Positions 8,568 to 16,170 of a stretch of DNA of 64,000 nt are shown in pieces. A program made the translations under genes and the position numbers. The notes beneath the pieces were generated by a model. That model worked only from the letters and a program-made list of their open reading frames with translations. It was not told the origin of the DNA and made no database searches. Every line of letters starts with the position of its first letter. Position 1 is the first letter of the stretch. The stretch comes from Bdellovibrio bacteriovorus W. Its GTDB lineage: Bacteria > Bdellovibrionota > Bdellovibrionia > Bdellovibrionales > Bdellovibrionaceae. The stretch is from contig CP002190.1 in assembly GCA_000525675.1 (NCBI GenBank), positions 2,232,001 through 2,296,000 of the forward strand, given 5' to 3'.

Positions 8568-9409
8568 TTCACGAGGCAATAATTCACCAGCCTGATCTGC
8601 GTCTCGATCGGCTATGTAAGCAAGCTAAAGTAAGCACGAGTGGATTTTACGAATGGTCTGCGAAGAAGAAAAGTTCTCAAGAAGCCATTTTCGATGAAGA
8701 GTGGGTCTGTATCCTTTTTGAAAGTAAAAAAGGTAGGATCGGTGCTCGCAGCATAAAGATGCTTTTACAGAAATATTTTTGGATCAATATGAACTTAAAG
8801 AAAGTCCGTCGTCTTATGAAAAAGCATGGACTTCGAACTGTCATCCGCAGAAAGAATAGATCTAGGCAAGTTTGGGTAGAAGGAGATGAACATAGAGCAA
8901 GCCCGAATATTCTTAATAGGAATTTTAATGTCCAAAAGAAGGATACTGTGTATTCGACAGACATTACTTATCTTGATTATGGACTTGGAAAACGAGCTTA
9001 TCTATCGGCAGTAAAGGATTTGGCAACGAAGGAGATCGTGCATTACACCGTTTCAGCAAGTGCAACTTTAAATATCGCACTTAGGGGCCTCGAAGATCTT
9101 TTTAGTCAAAAGCCCAAACATATCATTATGCACTCAGATCAAGGCAGCCACTATACTTCAAAGATCTATCGAGATTTATTAAGCAAGTGGGAAATAACTC
9201 AATCAATGTCACGTAAGGGAAATTGTTTGGACAATGCTCCGATAGAAAGTTTTTTCGGACATTTAAAAGATGAGGCAGAGCTTCGAGATTGCAATACATA
9301 TGAAGAGTTGGTAGCAGAGATAGATCGTTATATTAAATACTATAATAACGAACGACCCCAATGGGACTTAAAAGGAAAAACCCCGGCAGAGTGCCGAGGT
9401 TTTACTTAA
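8507..9409 (+). CDS. IS3-family transposase OrfB (DDE integrase domain), expressed as OrfAB
   Basis: The frame is open from 8507 with no good own start before the ATG at 8759, so it is expected to be made as an OrfAB fusion by -1 slippage. After the junction come LIHEAIIHQPDLRLDRLC and VSTSGFYEWSAKKKSS, the conserved OrfB N-terminal region. The rve-type catalytic core follows: first Asp in YSTDITYLDYG, second in IMHSDQGSHYTS, and Glu in NAPIESFFGHLKDE. The C-terminal YNNERPQWDLKGKTPAE is also typical. All three DDE residues are present. The closest subgroup by motif is IS150. The gene looks intact. Confidence 0.92.
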   Translation, partial: FPKKAPRLGGKIRKQEKFALIHEAIIHQPDLRLDRLCKQAKVSTSGFYEWSAKKKSSQEAIFDEEWVCILFESKKGRIGARSIKMLLQKYFWINMNLKKVRRLMKKHGLRTVIRRKNRSRQVWVEGDEHRASPNILNRNFNVQKKDTVYSTDITYLDYGLGKRAYLSAVKDLATKEIVHYTVSASATLNIALRGLEDLFSQKPKHIIMHSDQGSHYTSKIYRDLLSKWEITQSMSRKGNCLDNAPIESFFGHLKDEAELRDCNTYEELVAEIDRYIKYYNNERPQWDLKGKTPAECRGFT

Positions 9410-9412
9410 GAG

Positions 9413-9452
9413 GCCCTTTTATTTATCTGTCCACTTTTTGGGGTACAGATCA
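9413..9452. repeat. Right terminal inverted repeat of the IS3 element
   Basis: The complement begins TGATCTGTACCCCAAAA and continues AGTGGACAGATAAATAAAAG, matching the left end imperfectly. The element's transposase stop at 9409 is directly inside it. Confidence 0.9.
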
Positions 9453-9470
9453 GAAAAACCGGCCTTTTTT
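9453..9470. terminator. Right half of the terminator split by the IS element
   Basis: GAA (target duplication), then AAACCGGCC and TTTTTT. It pairs with the left half at 8065-8078. Alone it cannot fold, so transcripts of the deacetylase and the ATP-grasp gene may now run into the IS. Confidence 0.85.
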
Positions 9471-9533
9471 ATTTCTTTTAATCATCATAAACTGATCCAT
9501 CCACATCGCGAAAGGATCAGTTCTTAATCATCT

Positions 9534-10697
9534 CTAAGTTTTCTTAAGAGCTTCAAAGAGATCTGGATCATCTGCGGGAATATCATGAAATGCGAAGGTT
9601 AAGAATTCACTCTGCGAGTCTCTGCGCATCTCATTGGGAAATAGCGCTAAGGTAAACTGCTTAAACTCCGCAGCTATCGTAGGCTTTTCTCCATTAAGAC
9701 CTTTAAACAACTCCTCACAGAGATCCACCCCCGTCAAATTTTTATCAAGGTGCGAGGTAGGAACCGGTCGCGGATTTAATTCGATCACATAGACAAGTCC
9801 ATCGGACTCGTTGATAACGAAATCCAGAGAGCCAAAGCCCGTCAGTTTCAAATGTGCTGCCGTCTTGCGTGCAGCTTCTTTGATCTCATCAGAAACCACG
9901 CCTTGGCAAACACTTGAAGGCCCTGTCGGCCCAGGGTGTGTGCGGAGCTTGATCATCGGGTTTACAGCATACATCTCACCACTGACTGAACAAAAAGGAG
10001 CTAATCCAACAGGCCCCTGAACAAATCTTTGCAGAGAAACCCCATTCACATCCTCAGCCTGCATAATGAAAAGCATATTTAAAACATAACGTTTTGCTCG
10101 AGTTTTCCACTGATTTCCGTTGAACTTCGTGTAGGCCGTTTTTAATTCTTCTTCGTTTTTACAAACTGTGACACCTGACGAACCAAAACCGAAGTCGTAC
10201 TTTACAACCAGTGGATAACCAAACTCTGGAGAAATTTTTAACGCCTCTTCAAGAGTTTTTACGCGCTCATTTCGCGGAACTCGTACTCCCCACTCTTGGC
10301 ATTTTGAATTAAATAGAGATTTGCTTTGTACGACTTGATCAAACTCTTCAACAGGGATCGATGAACGAATGCTATTTGCCAATCCGCGCACTCCAAACTT
10401 CTTTAAAATGCGTGCGATGTTCTGTAACGCCACCAAGGCATTCTCGTCGCCTGGAATGATCACATCAGGCTTGATACGCCACAGAGCAAAGACAATAAGA
10501 AGATAAAGGAACTTACTCCTTGAGTAAGTGAACGTAGGATACGTCCACAGTCGATCAATAAACTTTGTTTTGGCTAGAAAACTTCTCCGCGGACAGAGAG
10601 CCGCTACTGAAAAACCAGCTCTTTTTAAAGCAGCTGGTAAACGACTGATCCCCGTCCAATCTTCTGCTAAGGCGATAATCATTGCCTTTTTATCCAC
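9534..10697 (-). CDS. ATP-grasp ligase-like protein
   Basis: This is a 387-residue ATP-grasp enzyme. An N-terminal Rossmann-like domain (MIIALAEDWTGISRLPAAL, then PDVIIPGDENALVAL) precedes the ATP-grasp domain. That domain has the lysine-bearing strand GYPLVVKYDFGFGSSGVTVC, and FGSLDFVINESDGLVYVIELNPRPVPTSHL, which carries the metal-binding E-x-NPR signature. The family forms acyl-phosphate intermediates to join a carboxylate to an amine or thiol. Here, beside a flippase, it could add an amino acid or similar group to the polysaccharide; that is inference. GTG at 10697 is chosen because GAGAGG stands six bases upstream. It overlaps the flippase stop by 8 bases. Confidence 0.85.
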   Translation of the reverse strand: MDKKAMIIALAEDWTGISRLPAALKRAGFSVAALCPRRSFLAKTKFIDRLWTYPTFTYSRSKFLYLLIVFALWRIKPDVIIPGDENALVALQNIARILKKFGVRGLANSIRSSIPVEEFDQVVQSKSLFNSKCQEWGVRVPRNERVKTLEEALKISPEFGYPLVVKYDFGFGSSGVTVCKNEEELKTAYTKFNGNQWKTRAKRYVLNMLFIMQAEDVNGVSLQRFVQGPVGLAPFCSVSGEMYAVNPMIKLRTHPGPTGPSSVCQGVVSDEIKEAARKTAAHLKLTGFGSLDFVINESDGLVYVIELNPRPVPTSHLDKNLTGVDLCEELFKGLNGEKPTIAAEFKQFTLALFPNEMRRDSQSEFLTFAFHDIPADDPDLFEALKKT

Positions 10698-12231
10698 GCA
10701 AAACCTCTCGGCCTAATAAGCGCGCTACACGATTTCGTAGCCCCTTTAGTTTTTCTACTAAAAAGGCATACTCCTCTTCGTTAATAAGTTTAGTTCGAAC
10801 TGCAAACACAAATAAAGTAACAAAATATAAAGAAAAACTCGCTGCTAAAATCCAAAATGGATGCCATGTAAGATTCGAGAATCCGAGCCTTACCGAAAGG
10901 CTTAAAATGACTGATAAAATCACCGTCAAACCAATATCTCTCCACAAGAAGAGCTGATAGACGCGACTTTTAAAAAACTTTGCGCCAATAACGAGGCCCG
11001 ATATGTTTACAAGCCCTGTGGCGACCACCTTGCCCCAGAGAACAGCCATTGGCCCTCCCCAGTAGGCTCCAGCAAAAATCAAGGATAGCCCTAATAGCGC
11101 CCCGCCAATTCGCAACTTCAATGCCGCCCCAGAATGAGACGTTGAACGGAATAAAGGCTCTGGATTTAAACTCGCAAACAGGATGTATAAATTGAAAATC
11201 GTGAAATAGGGAACACTCTCTAAATACTTATCCGAAAAAATAAAGACGATCAGTTCTTTAGAAAAGAACATCATATAGATCGTAAAGGGAATCACGATCA
11301 GCAAAAGCTTTTTAGTCATCTTCTGCCAAACTTCGACGGCCCCCTTAAAGTTCTTGTTCTTCACCTGATCAATCAATTCAATATTGGCCACTTCGTATAA
11401 CGAAATTCGCGCAGAATTAATCAACGGGTTCTCAAAACATCCTACAGAATAATAAGTAAACTGCGTGATATTAAAAAATGAAGATATGAAAAGGTTCTCC
11501 ATGTTCATGATATTTTGAACAATGCGAGAAATTCCCAAAGGTAACCCGTAACGAGCCTGAGTCATAAACAATGGCCATGAGTCTCTATAGCGAATACCTG
11601 CACTGACTTTATGAGAGTGCATGATAGCTAACATCCATAACCAACGTAAGACCATCAATCCAATTAAGAAAAACAACGCGATTAAAAGAGAATCAAAGAA
11701 CCAAAATGCCGCCATTATAGCAAGGGCCTTCAGAAGTTCAGTCCCCGCATCCAAATAAAGCCGCGTGCGGAAGCGATCCAGATTAATTAAAAAACCCTCT
11801 AGCTGTACAGAGCACTGAGTGAAAATTATCAAAACTCCAAGCCACGGAAGATACTGTGCTAAATCTGGATTATTTAAAAGTTGTGCGATGCCTTCTCTAA
11901 AGACTCCAAGAACCAGCGCCACCAAGCCGGTGGTCAGCAAATTGAAAATTAATGAGTTAAGGCTATAGAGAGGAAAGTTTTTGCGATCCCAACGGATGAA
12001 GTAGAAAACCGAGTCATCAAATCCTAAGTGCAGAGCCAACTGAGCAAAGCCATAAATCAACATGACCTGCTTGTAGGTTCCATAGGTTTCCACCTCTAGG
12101 TGCCTACCTAAATACATCGGGATGATAAACGAAAAGATGATCCCGAAGATCTTTGCACCTGTCAGCAAAAGAGCTCTTTGAAAAGAACTTGTTGGATTTA
12201 AAGAAGAGGTTTGTTGATTCTCCACAGACAT
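10690..12231 (-). CDS. Wzx-type polysaccharide flippase (MOP superfamily)
   Basis: This is a 513-residue integral membrane protein with about 12-14 hydrophobic helices. The start ALLLTGAKIFGIIFSFIIPMYLGRHLEVETYGTYKQVMLIYG is typical of polysaccharide biosynthesis export proteins (PF01943/PF13440 type), with a long helix pair and basic loop. It should flip the undecaprenyl-linked repeat unit across the inner membrane, linking the transferases of this locus to the periplasmic ligase/polymerase. It lies between the LRR gene (3-base gap) and the ATP-grasp gene (8-base overlap), so the three form one transcription unit. Confidence 0.88.
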   Translation of the reverse strand: MSVENQQTSSLNPTSSFQRALLLTGAKIFGIIFSFIIPMYLGRHLEVETYGTYKQVMLIYGFAQLALHLGFDDSVFYFIRWDRKNFPLYSLNSLIFNLLTTGLVALVLGVFREGIAQLLNNPDLAQYLPWLGVLIIFTQCSVQLEGFLINLDRFRTRLYLDAGTELLKALAIMAAFWFFDSLLIALFFLIGLMVLRWLWMLAIMHSHKVSAGIRYRDSWPLFMTQARYGLPLGISRIVQNIMNMENLFISSFFNITQFTYYSVGCFENPLINSARISLYEVANIELIDQVKNKNFKGAVEVWQKMTKKLLLIVIPFTIYMMFFSKELIVFIFSDKYLESVPYFTIFNLYILFASLNPEPLFRSTSHSGAALKLRIGGALLGLSLIFAGAYWGGPMAVLWGKVVATGLVNISGLVIGAKFFKSRVYQLFLWRDIGLTVILSVILSLSVRLGFSNLTWHPFWILAASFSLYFVTLFVFAVRTKLINEEEYAFLVEKLKGLRNRVARLLGREVLRG

Positions 12232-12234
12232 TAT

Positions 12235-13134
12235 CTACGGCGTGATCCGCACTCCTCCAATATGGACCTCAGACTTTAAGCCCGCACGCTTGCGCGAGAT
12301 TTCATTCAAAGGATTTGCGTGAAACTCAAGTCGTTCTAAAGACTCTGTCCCTTGAAAGGAAGCGTCTTGCACTTCTTCAATGGCATTGGCATCTAAAGTT
12401 AAAGTTCTGAGCGAAGATAAATTTGAAAACCAACCTGCGCGAATTTCTTGAAGTCGATTATTGCGCAAATTTATATTCACAATATTTGTTTGGGAAAAAG
12501 CGGCAGATTCCATTTCTTCCACTCTATTATCTTCCAGATCCACCGTCCTTAAGGATTCTAAGTTTTGCAATCTGTCTCTCTGAATTTTACGGATATGGTT
12601 TTTTCTTAGGTTCAATGATCGCAGAGATTCCGTTCCCGATAACTGCGGCAATGTATTTAGTAAATTGGCCTCTAAGTTCAACTCAACTAACTGAAGAAGG
12701 TGCGGGACCCCGTGAACTTCGCTCAATTGATTGTAAGATAGATCCAATGCCTGCAAGGAAACGAGGTTCTTAAATGCGGAGCCCTCGATTTTTGAAAGTT
12801 TATTGCGATCAAGCTTTAAGACGAGCAGACTCTCAAGCCCATCGAATGCCTTTTCTTCAAGAGTTTCAATGGAATTTGAATCTAGGAACAAGCTCTTCAA
12901 AGAGCTCAATCCTCTAAAACTACCATTTTGCAATCTCGGAAGCGCTTTATTCACGACAACCAAATACTCAAGCCTTGCCATAGCGGTCTTTGAAACCTGC
13001 GAGCAGTCATTCGCAGAGACAGCTTTGGCGATTTCCGTGCCGATCACGCCGCGATCACAGATATTGATGCTGTCGCCAGCAAGAGCCCTTGTTGCAGCCA
13101 GAAAGAATGAAAAATAGATCAGAGCCAATTTCAT
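12235..13134 (-). CDS. Secreted leucine-rich-repeat protein
   Basis: This is a 299-residue protein with a signal peptide (MKLALIYFSFFLAATRALA, cleavage before GDS) and about nine LRR units of 22-24 residues. Examples are SLKSLFLDSNSIETLEEKAF, SLLVLKLDRNKLSKIEGSAF and SLRTLTLDANAIEEVQDASF. The two N-terminal cysteines (CDRG and DCSQ) look like an LRR-cap. LRR solenoids bind proteins or glycans; the target is unknown. Start 13134 is preferred over a frame extending to 13242 because it begins the signal peptide and has AAAGG eight bases upstream. It is the first gene of the flippase/ATP-grasp unit, an unusual partner for polysaccharide export genes. Confidence 0.87.
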   Translation of the reverse strand: MKLALIYFSFFLAATRALAGDSINICDRGVIGTEIAKAVSANDCSQVSKTAMARLEYLVVVNKALPRLQNGSFRGLSSLKSLFLDSNSIETLEEKAFDGLESLLVLKLDRNKLSKIEGSAFKNLVSLQALDLSYNQLSEVHGVPHLLQLVELNLEANLLNTLPQLSGTESLRSLNLRKNHIRKIQRDRLQNLESLRTVDLEDNRVEEMESAAFSQTNIVNINLRNNRLQEIRAGWFSNLSSLRTLTLDANAIEEVQDASFQGTESLERLEFHANPLNEISRKRAGLKSEVHIGGVRITP

Positions 13135-13363
13135 GGTTAAACCTTTGATTTTGCGACGATAATGCCACAGTCGATCACTTTCACCTAAAGCATTCAAAAT
13201 CCCTTGAAAAAACAACACGCTCTGACTGATTCCCATCCACAAGTGCCTAGATTGTCACCGCAACGAACAGTAAGTGGATTATTTACACCCCTTAAAGCGC
13301 ACTCTTTGATTTAAACCCAATCCCGCTTAATATCTGCCTCCAGTTATTCATAACGGAGTGTCT

Positions 13364-14221
13364 ATGAAGCGAATTTCAATTTTAGCAAGTTTGGTGCTAT
13401 TCCCCATCTTGGTGAACGCAAACCAGTTGCAAAGTATTTCGACGCCTCTGCCGACCTCTACTTTTGATGGCAATGTCAGCTATTTTGGTTATGTCTCTGC
13501 TGAAGTGAAAGACGTTCAATCTAAGAACCCAGGCCTCTACTCCTACCATCTCTTAGCTTTTAACTATAACTACTCGCCCCGCTATACTTGGAGTCTGCGC
13601 CCGACTTTCACCTACGAAAGCGAAGGCACGCGCTGGGGGGATAAGCTCCCTGCCCGCCTTAGAATGGCAGATTCTAATATAACTCTGATCGATCAAAAGC
13701 CTCTCAGCCTTCCAGACACTTGGGGCTCTAAACTTAACTATAAGCTTTTCTTGCCCACCGATCCTGAATGGCAAAAGGCTGGCACTGTCGCCGGCTTCGG
13801 CATTAATTTTGAAATATATAAAGATCTACCGAACGCATTCAGCATTGGCTACTACCCGAAGGGCTTTGTTTTGCTAAACACCCAAGAACGCTACCTAACA
13901 GACTATGATGGGTATGATGTCATTAAGCCAACTCAATTAGCGCAAATCGAGCAATGGGTTCGCCTCACTAAATACTTCGGGGACCGTTTAAGCTTATCTC
14001 AAGGCGCTGGTTATAAGACTTATATCTTTAATGCGAGCACAAACCAACAACGCGCTCAAACCAACCATGCCCTCTTAGAATCGACGATAAATCTTTCTGT
14101 GAACAATAACGTAGATATCTCTGTGGGCATTGCTCAAGAACATATTTCTCATGAACGCTCTTGGCAGCCTTACCACGACGAGGAATCGACATACATCTTC
14201 ATGACCTCGATCCGCATCTAA
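13364..14221 (+). CDS. Secreted or outer-membrane protein, probable beta-barrel
   Basis: This protein of 285 residues starts with a signal peptide (MKRISILASLVLFPILVNA, cleavage before NQLQ). The rest has no hydrophobic helices but many alternating aromatic/polar strands such as YSYHLLAFNYNYSPRYTWSL and IDQKPLSLPDTWGSKLNYKL, as expected for a small outer-membrane barrel. The last strand is TYIFMTSIRI, which lacks the usual terminal aromatic residue, so barrel membership is not certain. GGAG lies five bases before ATG 13364; a GTG two codons upstream is less good. It stands just before the glycosidase genes and may be an envelope partner of them. I do not recognise the family. Confidence 0.7.
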   Translation: MKRISILASLVLFPILVNANQLQSISTPLPTSTFDGNVSYFGYVSAEVKDVQSKNPGLYSYHLLAFNYNYSPRYTWSLRPTFTYESEGTRWGDKLPARLRMADSNITLIDQKPLSLPDTWGSKLNYKLFLPTDPEWQKAGTVAGFGINFEIYKDLPNAFSIGYYPKGFVLLNTQERYLTDYDGYDVIKPTQLAQIEQWVRLTKYFGDRLSLSQGAGYKTYIFNASTNQQRAQTNHALLESTINLSVNNNVDISVGIAQEHISHERSWQPYHDEESTYIFMTSIRI

Positions 14222-14421
14222 GGTGAACCTTGAACGTTTTATGATTTTATAAGAGGCACTCAACGATTAAGAACCTTAAAAATTATTTCACAGGTGACTG
14301 TCGAAATATTGAGGGAAAGTTGAAAAAAAATCAGGATACGAGGAAAAACTTGCATCCGTTTGGTGCTTCGCTTATTCAACGCAATTAATAAAAAGAGCCT
14401 TTTAAGAACATGAGGTAATCT

Positions 14422-16089
14422 GTGAAAAATATCCGCGCGTTTCAGTTCGGTTCATTAGTTAGCATTTTTTTTTCAGTAACTACTGCGTGCAGCGCTGGCG
14501 TGACTAAAAAAAATGAAGCTATGGACACCCACACGAATAATAGTATTCAAGCTCAGGTGGTCGTAGATCTGAATAAAAAAGGTCCTGTCATTGATAGCTC
14601 TTTTTATGGCTCTCACTTTGATTCTTTTGCTCCATTTCCAAATAGCAATCTTGTTAAAGAATTAGGAATTAGCCACCTTCGCATAGGTGGGAATGAATAC
14701 GACGTCTTCAATCCAAACTTGAACATGGCTTACACGAAGACTGGTATCTATAATATCGCTGGTTTTTCTAGCGTCGAAACTTGGCTTCGCAATAATAATC
14801 TTAAGGGTATCTACCAAATCAACCTCCACGGCTACCAACCAGTTCTTGAAGGCAACAGCGTTCTTCTTAAAAACTCTTTCACAGCTCATAATGCTTACGA
14901 GATGATCAAGAGACTCAATGGTCAACTTGGCTTAGGAATCGTGAATTTCAGTCTTGGCAACGAGCCTGAACAATGGCATGAAACTCATCCTCATACAGGT
15001 GCCTTTAGTGAAGAAAGCGGCATCAGCGCCGATGAGTACATCCAAAAATATATCGACTTTGCTTTGGCAATCCGCAAAGCCCAAGAAGAAGTTAATGGAA
15101 ATCCTAATAGCATCAAAATTTGGGGTCCTGAGATTTCTTCATCATGGCTTGATTGGAACACTGGTAACTTCAACCAAGACTGTAACTGGCACCCCACGAT
15201 CCGTGGTCAGGTTGAATGCTCATACGGCAACGGTCAGTTCACGCATTTCATCCCTTATTTCTTACATCGTCTTACAAAAGCCGAAAACGATCGCACGATC
15301 AACCCACGTGGCTATAAGCTTTTAGACTACTTTGCATTCCACTATTACCCTAACTTCAGAACAGATATTAACGATATCAACTCTATTGTTAAAAACGACA
15401 AAGGTGTCCAGCACGTAGCAAAAATTCTTGAAAGCACTCGCGTTCTTAATGATCCAAGCTTTAAGAACACAGTAGATGTGAGTTCTTATAGAGATGTTGC
15501 CCCAAATATCATCGGTCGTATGAAGGGTTGGTTAAAGTCTTACTATCCTAATGCTAAACTTGCGATCAATGAGTTTGCTGTGGATTCTGATTGGAGATCA
15601 ACTACTTACCACCCAATCATCCGTCCTCTTTATTTAGCGGACACTCTAGGTATTGCTGCTAAAGAAGGCGTTTCTTTTTTCAACAACTTCATCCTGAGCA
15701 ACTCTGAGGGTTCTCGTATTCCATGGACGCTGATCGAAGGTGGAAACTCAAAGAGCGATCTTTATAATATGTATTCGCTATTCACTCAGCATTTCAAAGG
15801 AACAATCCTTGCGGTTGAGGACAATCAAGGTGACATAGTGAATGGCTACGCTGTTGATCAAGGTAAATTTATCGCTCTTGTTCTTGTAAACAAAAGCCCA
15901 ACAGATAAGTCCATTCAAGTCTTCTTAAAAGAAGGATCGGCTAAAAAAGTTGCAACTTACAAAATGCCAGGTTGGTCTGCGTCTATTTTGAAAATCGAAA
16001 AAAACACGTGGTTTAAAAGAGACTACGAAGTTTACAGATTTGGCGCTGAAGAAATGGGCATTACAAAAGACAGTAATTATTTGAAATAA
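14422..16089 (+). CDS. GH44-like glycoside hydrolase, secreted
   Basis: This is a 555-residue protein with an N-terminal export signal ending near TTACSAG. The cysteine at about residue 23 could be lipidated, but the lipobox is poor. The (beta/alpha)8 domain shows FSLGNEPEQWHETHP with acid/base candidate Glu181, and LAINEFAVDSDW with nucleophile candidate Glu384. The NEP...THP pattern matches GH44 endoglucanase/xyloglucanase active sites; the nucleophile motif differs (NEF rather than EYN), so GH44-like is safer. A C-terminal beta-domain ends FGAEEMGIT. GTG start with GAGG six bases before it. A paralogue sits two genes on with the same active-site spacing. It probably trims or releases beta-glucan or the locus's own polysaccharide. 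Confidence 0.82.
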   Translation: MKNIRAFQFGSLVSIFFSVTTACSAGVTKKNEAMDTHTNNSIQAQVVVDLNKKGPVIDSSFYGSHFDSFAPFPNSNLVKELGISHLRIGGNEYDVFNPNLNMAYTKTGIYNIAGFSSVETWLRNNNLKGIYQINLHGYQPVLEGNSVLLKNSFTAHNAYEMIKRLNGQLGLGIVNFSLGNEPEQWHETHPHTGAFSEESGISADEYIQKYIDFALAIRKAQEEVNGNPNSIKIWGPEISSSWLDWNTGNFNQDCNWHPTIRGQVECSYGNGQFTHFIPYFLHRLTKAENDRTINPRGYKLLDYFAFHYYPNFRTDINDINSIVKNDKGVQHVAKILESTRVLNDPSFKNTVDVSSYRDVAPNIIGRMKGWLKSYYPNAKLAINEFAVDSDWRSTTYHPIIRPLYLADTLGIAAKEGVSFFNNFILSNSEGSRIPWTLIEGGNSKSDLYNMYSLFTQHFKGTILAVEDNQGDIVNGYAVDQGKFIALVLVNKSPTDKSIQVFLKEGSAKKVATYKMPGWSASILKIEKNTWFKRDYEVYRFGAEEMGITKDSNYLK

Positions 16090-16170
16090 ACAAATATTTT
16101 TTAAAGATCTCTTTCCAATAATGTTTTTATGGGGTACACAGCACCTCAATAATTTAAGGTAGGTTTGTCT

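Larger units (their letters stand above)
8081..9452 (+). mobile_element. IS3-family insertion sequence (IS150-like), complete
   Basis: This is a 1372-base element with imperfect terminal inverted repeats of about 40 bases. Both ends read TGATCTGTACCCCAAAA from outside in (left from 8081, right as the complement up to 9452). A 3-base target duplication GAA flanks it (8078-8080 and 9453-9455). It carries orfA and orfB in a -1 relation with a slippery heptamer, so it appears intact and possibly active. The target was the GAAA loop of a terminator stem. Family size (1.2-1.5 kb), ends starting TG and a 3-base duplication all agree with IS3. Confidence 0.95.

Noticed and set aside
8677-8964. Minus-strand frame inside the IS element
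   Set aside because: Shadow of the orfB gene; no start signal and no conserved motif.
12423-12773. Plus-strand frame opposite the LRR gene
   Set aside because: Open only because of the repeats on the other strand; no ribosome site.
13134-13242. Extended N-terminus of the LRR protein
   Set aside because: The extension puts 36 residues before a good signal peptide and has no ribosome site; ATG 13134 does.
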